A stretch of DNA of 64,000 nucleotides from Nitrosospira multiformis (lineage in GTDB: Bacteria; Pseudomonadota; Gammaproteobacteria; Burkholderiales; Nitrosomonadaceae), in NCBI RefSeq assembly GCF_900110185.1, contig NZ_FOCT01000005.1, positions 73,076 to 137,075 on the forward strand, given 5' to 3'. Positions 1-9,800 of the stretch are shown in pieces. The translations under genes and the position numbers were made by a program. Below the pieces are notes generated by a model. It was not told where the DNA came from, did not search any database, and was given only the letters and a program-made list of their open reading frames with translations. The stretch's first letter is position 1. Each line of letters starts with the position of its first letter.

Positions 1-2020
1 CTCCCTTTGGTTTACCTGTGGAGCCTGAGGTATAGATGATGTAGGCAAGGTTGTGTCCATGCAGGGCGGCTTGCGGGTTGCTGTCGGATTCATCCTCAAG
101 ATCGAGCCTGTCCAGTTCCAGCACTTCGTATTGGTCAGAATAGGGGATGGCGGATCGAATATGGCTTTGCGTCAGCAGCAACCCGATGGCACTGTCTGTC
201 ACCATGTAGGCCAGCCGCTCCTGCGGATATTCCGGATCGAGCGGCACATACGCTCCCCCTGCCTTGAGGATGGCAAGCAACCCTACCACCATGTCGATCG
301 AGCGCTCTACCGCAATGCCCACCCTGACCTCGGGCTCAACCCCCAGCCTGATCAAGCAATGCGCCAGGCGGTTCGCTCTTGCATTCAGCTCACCATAGCT
401 CAGTTCAACATCGCCAAAGATCAGCGCAACCGCCTCCGGTTGAACTTCAACCTGCCGCTCGATCAGCCTGTGTACAGGCTCCGCATTCCCATAGCGCTGC
501 TCGTTGATCCCCCAGGCCTTAAGCTGCGCCCGCTCGGCTTCACTGAGGATGTCGATGTCGCCAAGACTCTGCTGCGGATGCTCGGCCAGTTGCTCCAGAA
601 GATGCAGATAATGTCCGCTCAGCCGCGCAATGGTGGCAGGCTCAAACAGCTCGGCGGCATAGGTGAAGGTGGCTTCCAGCCTGCCATCGGGCTGCTCAAC
701 CGTATCCAGGGTCAGCTCAAACTGCGCCGTCTGCTCGCTCAGCTCGTGATCCTCCACCGTGAGCCCGGGCAATTGCTCAAGTGCCCGGTAGTCTTCGCGC
801 AGGTGGTTGTACATCACCTGAAACAGAGGATTCTGATTCAGGTTGCGTTCGGGTTGCAGTGCTTCAACCAGTTGCTCAAACGGCAGATCCTGGTGGGTCT
901 GGGCGCTCAGCGCAGCTTCCCGTGTCTGATCGAGCACCGCGTGCAGGGACATGCGCCCGTCCATGAGAGTGCGCAATACCTGGGTGTTGACGAAGAATCC
1001 AACGATGTTTTCTATTTCAACCCGGTGCCGGTTGGCAATCGGTACGCCCACACGGATATCCCGCTGGCCGGTATAGCGATAGAGCAGGGCCTGAAAGCCC
1101 GAGAGCAACGCCATGAACAGGGTCGCCCCCTGGCTTTGTGCCTGACGCTGCAAACGCGTAACCAGACCCGCAGGTAAGGTGAAGGTATGGCGCGCCGCAC
1201 GGTAGTTGGCCTTGGAAGATCGGGGGTGATCAGTGGGCAATTGCAATACCGGATGTTCTTCTCCCAACTGACTGCGCCAGTAGGCCAGCTGGCGCTCTTT
1301 TTCTCCCGCTTCCAGCCAGTTGCGCTGCCATATCGCGTAATCGGCATACTGGATCGGCAGTGCCGGCAAGGAGGGCTCCTGCCCCTGTCCCTGCCCCTCT
1401 CCCTCCTGCTGCACCCGTGCCCGATAGTGGGCCGCAAATTCGTCAATGACAATGCGATTGGACCAGGCATCCGAGATGATGTGGTGCATCACTACCACAA
1501 GAAGATGTTCTTCCGGCGCAATGCGAATGAGGGCAAGCCGAAGCAGCGGGCCTTGCGTCAGATCAAAGGGAGTTCCAGCTATCCGGCTTGCTTCTTCACC
1601 GGCCTGCGCTCTCGCTTGTTCCAGAGACAACCCGGAAAAGTCAGTCAGCGGAATTTCAAGCCGCGGCTCATCTTCGATGATCTGCTCCGGCAGCCCTTCC
1701 GCATTAGCCCTGAATATCGTACGCAACGACTCATGCCGCCTGCCCAGTGCCGCAAAGCTCCAACGCAGCGCCTCGATGTCCAGCCTGCCCGTCAGCCGCA
1801 ACCCCCCGCTCAAATGATAAGCCGTGCTCAACGGCTCCAATTGCCATAAAAACCAGTGACGCTGCTGAGCATAGGAGAGGGGTACCCGCGCGGAAGTGTT
1901 GCGGCGGGGAATATTCGATTGGGGTGCTGGAGCATGGGCTCCGGCCAGCCGCTGCGCCAGCCTCTCCCGTTGCTCGGGAGTCAGGCGGGCGCGTCTTTGC
2001 GCTAGATTGCTGCTATGCAT
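1..2020 (-). CDS. Non-ribosomal peptide synthetase, C-A start (partial, runs off left edge)
   Basis: About 673 N-terminal residues are visible. After a short basic/Gln-rich linker, a condensation domain starts near residue 48 (SYAQQRHWF) and carries HHIISDAW at about 179, the HHxxxDG active-site motif with its last Gly replaced by Ala. An adenylation domain follows and is cut just after its A3 core [11 protein letters not shown] at the window edge. It should condense the upstream PKS-bound chain with the next amino acid. The start is ATG at 2020, 84 bases after the PKS stop, with the same orientation and probably the same operon. A low-complexity Gly/Gln/Glu stretch lies within the C domain near 1382-1412. 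Downstream modules, the substrate and any terminal thioesterase are outside the window. The family is certain; the product is inferred. Confidence 0.93.
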   Translation of the reverse strand, partial: MHSSNLAQRRARLTPEQRERLAQRLAGAHAPAPQSNIPRRNTSARVPLSYAQQRHWFLWQLEPLSTAYHLSGGLRLTGRLDIEALRWSFAALGRRHESLRTIFRANAEGLPEQIIEDEPRLEIPLTDFSGLSLEQARAQAGEEASRIAGTPFDLTQGPLLRLALIRIAPEEHLLVVVMHHIISDAWSNRIVIDEFAAHYRARVQQEGEGQGQGQEPSLPALPIQYADYAIWQRNWLEAGEKERQLAYWRSQLGEEHPVLQLPTDHPRSSKANYRAARHTFTLPAGLVTRLQRQAQSQGATLFMALLSGFQALLYRYTGQRDIRVGVPIANRHRVEIENIVGFFVNTQVLRTLMDGRMSLHAVLDQTREAALSAQTHQDLPFEQLVEALQPERNLNQNPLFQVMYNHLREDYRALEQLPGLTVEDHELSEQTAQFELTLDTVEQPDGRLEATFTYAAELFEPATIARLSGHYLHLLEQLAEHPQQSLGDIDILSEAERAQLKAWGINEQRYGNAEPVHRLIERQVEVQPEAVALIFGDVELSYGELNARANRLAHCLIRLGVEPEVRVGIAVERSIDMVVGLLAILKAGGAYVPLDPEYPQERLAYMVTDSAIGLLLTQSHIRSAIPYSDQYEVLELDRLDLEDESDSNPQAALHGHNLAYIIYTSGSTGKPKG

Positions 2021-2104
2021 AATGATGCGGATAAAAATGATGAAATAAATGACGAGGCATCAGGAGACGGAATGACAGAATGACTTCATCTCGCAAGGAT
2101 GCAA

Positions 2105-5100
2105 TCATGAGCATTCGATCTCGTCCAACAATTTCGTTTCAACCAGTTCGGCCAAACCTGCAACGGTGGGAGACCGGAAAAAGTCTGCGGGACGCATATC
2201 GATTCCGAAAACTGCGCGCACTCTCGAGAGCAGTTGAATACCCAGCAAGGAATCTCCCCCCAGTTCAAACAGATTGTCATGAATGCCAACGGCATCCATA
2301 CCCAGTAGACTCTGCCAAACCTCTGCGATGCTCTGCTCCAGCTCACTCTGGGGAGCGACAAAAGTCGTGTGCAAGGCAGGTCGTGGATAACGTTGCTGGT
2401 CTCCCTGCTCCAGCTGCCGGCTCTCCGCGAACACGGAAGGCTGCCCGACCAGATCTACCAGGTCCTCCTGTGTTTGGTTGAGCCGGCCATGCAAATCGAG
2501 GGTGGAGACGATCACCTGGGGCCGGACCGCGTTGTTGACGATGAACTCGAAAGCTTCAGCCCCTTCTTTCGGCGGAATTCCCATTCCCTGGGGCATTGCC
2601 ATATTGGCCGCCATCCCCACGTCCCGCCAGCTATCCCAGTTGACCGATATGACCGGGAACCCAGAGTCGCCTTCGGCAGAACGGGTAGCCCCGCGGGCAA
2701 CAGCATCGAGGTAGGCATTGGCGGCACAATAATCAACCTTGCTGAGGCCGCCCGCAATTGTCGCCAGTGATGAGCACAGCAGCATGAAATCCAGCCGAGT
2801 ATTCCGGAATACGGCCTGTAATGCCCGCGTTCCCTGTATCTTGGGCGCAAACACTTTCGCCACCATCTCCTCGGTCTTTACCGAAATGAGACCGGTGCCG
2901 ACTTCTCCCGCTGAATGTATAACGCCGTTGATGGCCCCGAAGTGCTCACAGGCCTGCGTCGCCGTCGCCTTCAGCTCTGCCTGGTTCGTGACGTCGGCCT
3001 GCAAGACCAGCACTTTTGCACCCAGCGCCTCCAGGTGCATGACCTGCTCGATCTTGCTGCGGGTCGAATCCCCTTTTTCCGCTGTCGAAATTACATTGGC
3101 CCACTGCTCCCTGGCAGGAAACCGTGAACGGCCCAACAGCACCAGCTTTGCGCGATAGTTCTGCGCCAGATGCTCGGCCAACGTCAGCCCGATGCCTCCG
3201 AGCCCGCCGGTAATCAGATAGACGCCGCCATCCCGAAGGCAAGAGCGCGCTTTGCCCGGTCCCCGACATTGGATAGGTTCGAAGGTCTGTATCCAGCGGT
3301 GCGGCCCCCGGTAGGCGACCATTGAGGAAACTGGCTCAGCCTGAGACTCGGCCACGATCTGACGGACAAGCCGGTTTTTTGCAGTATCGTCGCCTGCTGG
3401 CAACTCGACATCAACCAGTCGGCAGGTGAGGTAGGCATATTCCTGGGGAATGACCTTGCAAGGCCCCAGCAACAGTGCTTTTTCCGGGCGAAGGGATTCG
3501 CTGCCGGTGACATCCTCGAGCTGGTTGGTAATGACCGTAATTTCGACCTTCGCGTCGTTCGGGATAACCTGTTTGGCACTCTCCAGCGCCTGCGCAAGAT
3601 AAAACAAACTGAAGAAAGCCCTTGCCTCGATTTCCCCTCCGTTTTCGACCTCGCTTTCCCTGTAGATACGGGTGTCATCATCCCCGGTCATGCTCCACAA
3701 ATGAAAGATATGTCCGAGGGTCCTGCCATCCTCGCCGATGTTGCGCAACAGAAGATCGTAATCCTCCCGTTCGCCCGGGCGGACAATATAATGATCCTTG
3801 TCCTGGCGGCAAAAGGCTGAACCCATAGAGACGACGACAGGTTTTATTCCCAGGGTAAGCAAATGCCCTGTCAGAGCCATTCCGAAGGGATGATCATCCT
3901 CGAAGAGGATGAATGATCTTCCCTGGTTCAGGAGGATGCTCTCTTGTTCAATACTGTCGGAGCGGCGCCACGAAGGGGTGTAAAACCATTCATCGAGCGG
4001 TCGAGCTACCGGCCCGGCATTATCCATCGCCTGCTGGCGTGCACCTGGCTCAAGGCTAGCCATGAGCCGGGGCCTGTTTTCTTCCTCCACTGCCTTTGCA
4101 GTCTTCGCGGTCTTCTGGGTGCCGGGCTTGATCCAGTATGACTGGCGCTCGAATGGGTAAGTCGGCAAGGGGACGCGGCGGCGGCGCTCATCAGCGTAAA
4201 AACTCCCCCAATCGATATCGACCCCCGCAAGCCACAATCTTCCCAGGCAAAGATAAAAATGTGCTTGAGATTGGTGCACTCTGCCGGGATGGGGCAAGGA
4301 TGAAAGGATGAGATGTTCCGGTTTTGCTTCGGAATGACGCCGCGCAAGGGTAGTCAATGTTTCGCCCGGTCCCACCTCCAGCAGGATTCGATCGCGATTG
4401 CCCAACAGTTCGCGCAGCCCATCATCGAAGCGTACCGTCCCGCGCACGTGTCGTCTCCAATATCCAGGATCGGTGGCTTCCTGGGGAGTAATCCAGTCGC
4501 CGCTGAGATTGGAAAGAAAAGGAATTTTAGGTTCGCGCAACTCCATGGGGGAAACCAGCTCCATGAAAGCCGGCAATATCGGTTCGACCAGGGCGGAGTG
4601 AAATGCATGGGAGACGTGAAGGCGCCGCGCCCCTATACCTTTATTGCCCAGATCAGCTTCCAATGCTTCGATGGCGGCGACCGAGCCTGAAAGGACGCAC
4701 AATTCAGGCCCGTTGACAGCGGCGAGATCGCAGCTGTCCGACAGGTAAGGCGTTATTTCCGCCTCGGACAGCATGACCGCAAGCATGGCGCCTGTCTCCG
4801 TCTGCTGGAGCAAGCGCCCCCGAAGGGCAACCAGGCGCAGCGCGTCTTTGAGCGAAAATACACCCGCAAGACATGCCGCAACGTATTCACCTACACTGTG
4901 GCCGATCATTGCCGCCGGTTGGATGCCCCAGGACATCCATAGTTGTGCGAGAGCATATTCGACGACAAAGAGTGCGGGCTGGGTGACTTCCGTCTGTTCG
5001 AGTCGCGCGGACAACTCTTTCTTCCGCGCCTCATCCCTGCCCTCAAGCTTAGGGTATACGGCGGCCCGCAGGTCGAAATTCAGGTGGGGTTGCAGCAATT

Positions 5101-6817
5101 CGACGCAGCGATCGAATTCCCGCCGAAAAACCGCCTCCCCCTGGTAAAGCTCCCGAGCCATATCGATATGCTGGGCGCCCTGACCAGGGAAAAGAAAGAC
5201 GATGGGGCGATTTTCCGAGGTCACTTGTCCGGTAACAAAGCGGTCCGCAGGCTTCCTTTCCAAAACGCCGAGCGCCTCATCCCTGTCGTGGCACACCACC
5301 ACTGCACGGCAGGCAAAACTTTTTCTTCCCGTTCGAAGGGTATAAGCGACATCGGCAAGGGGTAAATCGGGATGTGCTCGCAGATGGTCGTGCAATCCGG
5401 CAATCCTCGACTCCAGCGCCGTGGGCGTGCGCGCCGAGAGTGTGAGCAACTGACAGGCGCGTGAGGGACTCACGGGCTCTACGGGCGGAGCTTCCTCGAG
5501 CACCACATGTACGTTGGTCCCCCCGATGCCGAAGGAACTCACCCCCGCGCGCCGTGGTGTGGATCCATTCGGCCAATCCCTGCTCGCGGTGTTCACGTAA
5601 AAAGGGCTCGAGGAAAAATCGATTTGTGGATTGGGCTGCTCGAAATTCAGGCTGGGCGGAAGGGTCCGATGCTTCATTGCCAGGACGGTTTTGATCAGGC
5701 CCGCGACGCCTGCTGCTGCATCCAGATGACCTACATTCGTCTTGACCGATCCGATGGCGCAAAATCCGCGCCTGTTCGTGCTTTCGCAAAAGGCCTGCGT
5801 GAGCGCCGCGATCTCGATCGGGTCGCCAATCGTTGTTCCCGTGCCATGCGCCTCCACGTAGGTGATCGTATCGGCATCCACGCCGGCAATGGCCTGAGCA
5901 GCCAGAATCACTTCCGCCTGGCCTTCCACGCTCGGTGCGGTGTAGCCCACCTTGGCCGAACCATCGTTGTTGATTGCGGACCCTTTGATTACGGCATGAA
6001 TCGTATCGCCATCGGCGAGTGCATCCGACAGCCGCTTGAGCACCACGATCCCCACTCCGCTGCCGATCACCGTGCCCGCCGCCTTTGTGTCAAACGCGCG
6101 GCAGTGGCCATCCGGCGACAGGATCGCCCCAGGCTCGTATCGATAACCACCCTCGTGCAACAGGTTGACCCAGACACCCCCGGCCATTGCCATGTCCGCC
6201 TCGTGATTGAGCAGGCCGCGGCAGGCGACATGCACGGCCGCGAGTGAGGTGGAACAAGCTGTCTGCACGGTGATTCCCGGTCCGCGCAGATTGAGCTTGT
6301 AGGAGACGGTCGTCGTCATGGAATCCTTATTGTTTCCATTCATCAACCCTTGCAGGGAAGAAATGTCGTGCATATCCGAAAAACGCCCGCTGGAAAACAG
6401 ATTCAGCAGCAGATAGGTGTTAACCCCACAGCCTGCATAAACCCCGACTGGGACGTTGCAATTCGACGCGTCATAGCCCGCATCTTCCAGCGCCTGCCAG
6501 GCCACCTCCAGGAACAGCCGGTGCTGCGGGTCCGTTTCCGCCGCCTCGCGCGGGGTATAACCAAAGAAAGAGGCATCGAAAAGGTCGACGCCGGGCAGTT
6601 CGGCGCCCGCTTTGATGTAGTGTGGATCTTCCAGGGTCTTGCGCGAAATCCCTCGCGCCAGGAGCTCCTCGTCGGTAAAGAAAGTAACGGACTCGACTCC
6701 ATCCCGCAAATTGCGCCAGAAAGCCTCCACGTTGTCCGCGCCCGGAAAACGACCTGCCATACCGATAATTGCGATATCGATATCTGCTCTCTCCGAGAAA
6801 TCTTCCGTATGATCCAT
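2105..6817 (-). CDS. Type I polyketide synthase, KS-AT-KR-ACP
   Basis: This 1570-residue single-module PKS extends the chain handed over by the FAAL-NRPS. KS: TACSTS with Cys188, EAHGTG His324 and GHLDAAAG His364. AT (about 540-830): GHSVG with Ser641 and HAFH at 737-740, the pattern usual for malonyl-CoA-selective ATs. KR: NADPH motif GGLGGIG near 1205, Ser about 1350 and Tyr1363 in DYCAANAY, so it looks active. ACP: GGDSL with Ser1523. No DH, ER or C-methyltransferase domain is recognisable, so the expected step is one C2 extension left at the beta-hydroxy stage. Its start codon overlaps the NRPS stop by one base (TAATG), implying translational coupling. Equivalent KS-AT-KR modules are known in cupriachelin-type siderophore pathways. 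Confidence 0.96.
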   Translation of the reverse strand: MDHTEDFSERADIDIAIIGMAGRFPGADNVEAFWRNLRDGVESVTFFTDEELLARGISRKTLEDPHYIKAGAELPGVDLFDASFFGYTPREAAETDPQHRLFLEVAWQALEDAGYDASNCNVPVGVYAGCGVNTYLLLNLFSSGRFSDMHDISSLQGLMNGNNKDSMTTTVSYKLNLRGPGITVQTACSTSLAAVHVACRGLLNHEADMAMAGGVWVNLLHEGGYRYEPGAILSPDGHCRAFDTKAAGTVIGSGVGIVVLKRLSDALADGDTIHAVIKGSAINNDGSAKVGYTAPSVEGQAEVILAAQAIAGVDADTITYVEAHGTGTTIGDPIEIAALTQAFCESTNRRGFCAIGSVKTNVGHLDAAAGVAGLIKTVLAMKHRTLPPSLNFEQPNPQIDFSSSPFYVNTASRDWPNGSTPRRAGVSSFGIGGTNVHVVLEEAPPVEPVSPSRACQLLTLSARTPTALESRIAGLHDHLRAHPDLPLADVAYTLRTGRKSFACRAVVVCHDRDEALGVLERKPADRFVTGQVTSENRPIVFLFPGQGAQHIDMARELYQGEAVFRREFDRCVELLQPHLNFDLRAAVYPKLEGRDEARKKELSARLEQTEVTQPALFVVEYALAQLWMSWGIQPAAMIGHSVGEYVAACLAGVFSLKDALRLVALRGRLLQQTETGAMLAVMLSEAEITPYLSDSCDLAAVNGPELCVLSGSVAAIEALEADLGNKGIGARRLHVSHAFHSALVEPILPAFMELVSPMELREPKIPFLSNLSGDWITPQEATDPGYWRRHVRGTVRFDDGLRELLGNRDRILLEVGPGETLTTLARRHSEAKPEHLILSSLPHPGRVHQSQAHFYLCLGRLWLAGVDIDWGSFYADERRRRVPLPTYPFERQSYWIKPGTQKTAKTAKAVEEENRPRLMASLEPGARQQAMDNAGPVARPLDEWFYTPSWRRSDSIEQESILLNQGRSFILFEDDHPFGMALTGHLLTLGIKPVVVSMGSAFCRQDKDHYIVRPGEREDYDLLLRNIGEDGRTLGHIFHLWSMTGDDDTRIYRESEVENGGEIEARAFFSLFYLAQALESAKQVIPNDAKVEITVITNQLEDVTGSESLRPEKALLLGPCKVIPQEYAYLTCRLVDVELPAGDDTAKNRLVRQIVAESQAEPVSSMVAYRGPHRWIQTFEPIQCRGPGKARSCLRDGGVYLITGGLGGIGLTLAEHLAQNYRAKLVLLGRSRFPAREQWANVISTAEKGDSTRSKIEQVMHLEALGAKVLVLQADVTNQAELKATATQACEHFGAINGVIHSAGEVGTGLISVKTEEMVAKVFAPKIQGTRALQAVFRNTRLDFMLLCSSLATIAGGLSKVDYCAANAYLDAVARGATRSAEGDSGFPVISVNWDSWRDVGMAANMAMPQGMGIPPKEGAEAFEFIVNNAVRPQVIVSTLDLHGRLNQTQEDLVDLVGQPSVFAESRQLEQGDQQRYPRPALHTTFVAPQSELEQSIAEVWQSLLGMDAVGIHDNLFELGGDSLLGIQLLSRVRAVFGIDMRPADFFRSPTVAGLAELVETKLLDEIECS

Positions 6818-9800
6818 TAATGTGTCCTCCCTGCTCTCAGCTTGCGTTGTATGAACGTCGCTCTCTGCCGCTGCGCCCGTTCCTGGTGGCGCTGCAAGGG
6901 CAGGTGCTCCTTATCCGCCTGCCTGTCCTCCTGACCAAGGAATTTGGCCAGACGCGCGACATTGGTATATCTGAAAAGATCGATAATGGCGATGCGTGTT
7001 TTCAGCCGTTCTTCCAGCTTGCATTGCACCTTGATGAGCAGCAGCGAATGCCCCCCCAGATCGAAAAAGTTGTTGTGCAGCCCCACTCGGGGTAGCCCCA
7101 GGACTTCCGCCCAGATCTCCGAAATCATCGTCTCCATAGCATTGACGGGCGCCTGATAGGCCGCCTCATCGATCTGCTCCGCCAAGGGCAAGGGCAACGC
7201 CTGGCGATCGACTTTGCCGTTGGGGTTGAGCGGCAATCTATCGAGCAGCACAAACGAACCAGGCAGCATGTAATCAGGAAGCACGGCGGCAAGCGCTGTC
7301 TTGAGCATGGATGCGTTGAGTGTTACGCCGTGATGCGAGGCGACGTAGGCAATGAGGCGCATTCCATTGCAGCTTTCCTGTGCCACTACCGCCGCCTCGC
7401 GAACGCCGGGGTGCGCCAGCAACTGGCCCTCAATTTCGCCCAACTCAACCCGGAAACCGCGAAGCTTGACCTGGTGATCGAGCCGGCCCAGGTATTCGAG
7501 TTGGGCACCATTGTCCTCATTGCGCCAGCGCACGCGATCTCCCGTGCGGTAAAGGCGGCTCCCATCCGGCACGAAAGGATCGGCAACGAATCGGTCCGCA
7601 GTGAGACCGGGACGATCGAGGTATCCGCGGGCCAGCCCTGTCCCACCAATATAAAGTTCTCCGGCACACCCCGGAGGCACGACATTCAAGTCCTCGTCGA
7701 GCACGTATAACTTGCGATCTCCAACGGCACGGCCGATGGGCGCGAACTCGCCAATGAAACCGGCCTCAGCAGTTTCAGACGCATGGACTACCCAGGCGGC
7801 TGGAGTGATGACCGTTTCGGTGGGCCCATAGGCGTTGACCAGTCGGGCTTGCGGGAAAACCGCCTGCGTGGCGGCCAGGTCCGCTGCAAACCACGCTTCG
7901 CCGCCTGCTATGCAAGTGCGCACCGACGAGACCCCGCCCCCCATCAAGGGAAGCAGCATCCGCAGATAAGCTGGCGGCAAATGCAGTGTGGTTATGCCGT
8001 GCTTTCCGATCCGATCGACGAAACCGTCGCCAGCAAGGTCCCGTGTCGATGAAAGGACAAGCGTCGCCCCTTCGCACAGGGGAGTGATCCACTGTTCCGC
8101 AGCCGCATCGAAATTCATCGAGAAAAACATGAGTTCGCGATCACCAGGACGTACGCCGTAGATTTCCCTGATCGCTGCCAGATGCATCGCCAAGGGACCA
8201 TGGCTTACTCCTACCCCTTTCGGTCTGCCGGTCGACCCGGATGTGTAGATGACATAAGCGAGATTATCGGGATGCAATGTAATCTCCAGGTTGGTCTCTG
8301 CTACCCCCTTCACGTCGGCGCCATCCAGTTCCAGCACGGAAAGCTTTTCCGAATCAGGGATACGATTCCTGAGGGAGGATTGCGTCAACAGCAACCCGAT
8401 GCCGCTGTCCTCGATAAGATAGTTGAGGCGCTCACGCGGATAGTCCGGATCGAGCGGTACATATGCCCCTCCTGCCTTGAGAATACCCAGCAGGCCGACG
8501 ATCATCTCGATGGAACGTTCTACCATAATGCCGACCTTTACCTCCGCCTTGACTCCCAGAGCGATCAAATGGTGTGCGAGTTGGTTTGAGCGGCTGTTCA
8601 GTTCCTGGTAGGTTATTACGGTATCGTTGAAAATCAGGGCGCAGACGTCCGGGCGTTCTTCCGCCTGGCGCTGTATGCGCCGATGTACAGGTTCATGAGC
8701 AGCTTCATGGGCAGCTTTATGCAAGACTTGATGAGCGGATTGATGGGAGATCACGCTACCTGAAACGCACGCTACAGCATTCGTTCCCCATGCTCCCCAT
8801 GCTCCGAGCTCCGCCATATCGCTCTCGCTCAACAGAGTCACATCGCCGATGGGCATCTCCGGCTGCCCGGCCATTGTGCGCAGCACGGCCACATAATGGC
8901 GTCCCAGGCGCTCGATCGTACGAGTATCGAAGAGCTCCGACGCATAGATGAAGCTTGCATGCACGTTTCCATCAGGTGACTCGATCGTTTCCAGCGTCAA
9001 CTCGAACTGTGCAGCTTGCTCGCGCAGCGGATAGTCAACGATCTTCAGTCCCTTGATTTGATCGAGCTTGCGCCGGTCGCTTACCAGGTGATTAAGGGTT
9101 ACCTGGAAGAGCGGCGTTCGGCTCAGGCTTCTCTCCGGCTGTAATGCTTCAACCAGTTGCTCGAAGGGCAAATCCTGATGTGCCTGGGCGTCGATTGCCG
9201 CTTCTCTGACCTGCGCGAGGAGGGTTGACAAAGCCAGGCGACCATCGACCTTCCCCCGCAGCACCTGGGTATTCACGAAAAAACCGACGATGCCCTTGGT
9301 TTCAATCCGGTTGCGATTGGCAACCGGCACGCCGACACGAATATCCTTTTGTCCCGTGAGGCGGTAGAGCAAAGCTTGAAACCCAGCCATCAGCGCCATG
9401 AAAAGGGTTGCACTACGGCTATCAGGGCGTTGGGCAAGGTTTCGCAAACTGCTTATCACATCCGGCGGCAGGGCGAAAGAATGACGTGCCGCCTGGTAAT
9501 TTGCCACCGGCTGCCGCGGATGGTCAGCTGGCAATTCCAATACCGGATGCTCGGTGCCCAAGTAATCACGCCAGTAGGCCAGTTGCCTGTCTTTCTCGCC
9601 TGCTTCCAGCCAGCTGCGCTGCCATTCGGCATAATCCGCGTAGCGGATGGGTAACGGGTCGAACTGCGGCAACTGCCCCTGGGCATGAGCCAGATACCCC
9701 ACGGCGAGCTCGTCAAGCAACACCTGCATCGAAGCACCATCGGAGATGATGTGATGCATGGCTATAACCAGGATATGCTTGTCCTGCGCCAGCCGGATCA

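Noticed and set aside
53..1177. 374-residue plus-strand frame at the left edge
   Set aside because: Antisense to the NRPS C and A domains, whose core motifs are read on the minus strand.
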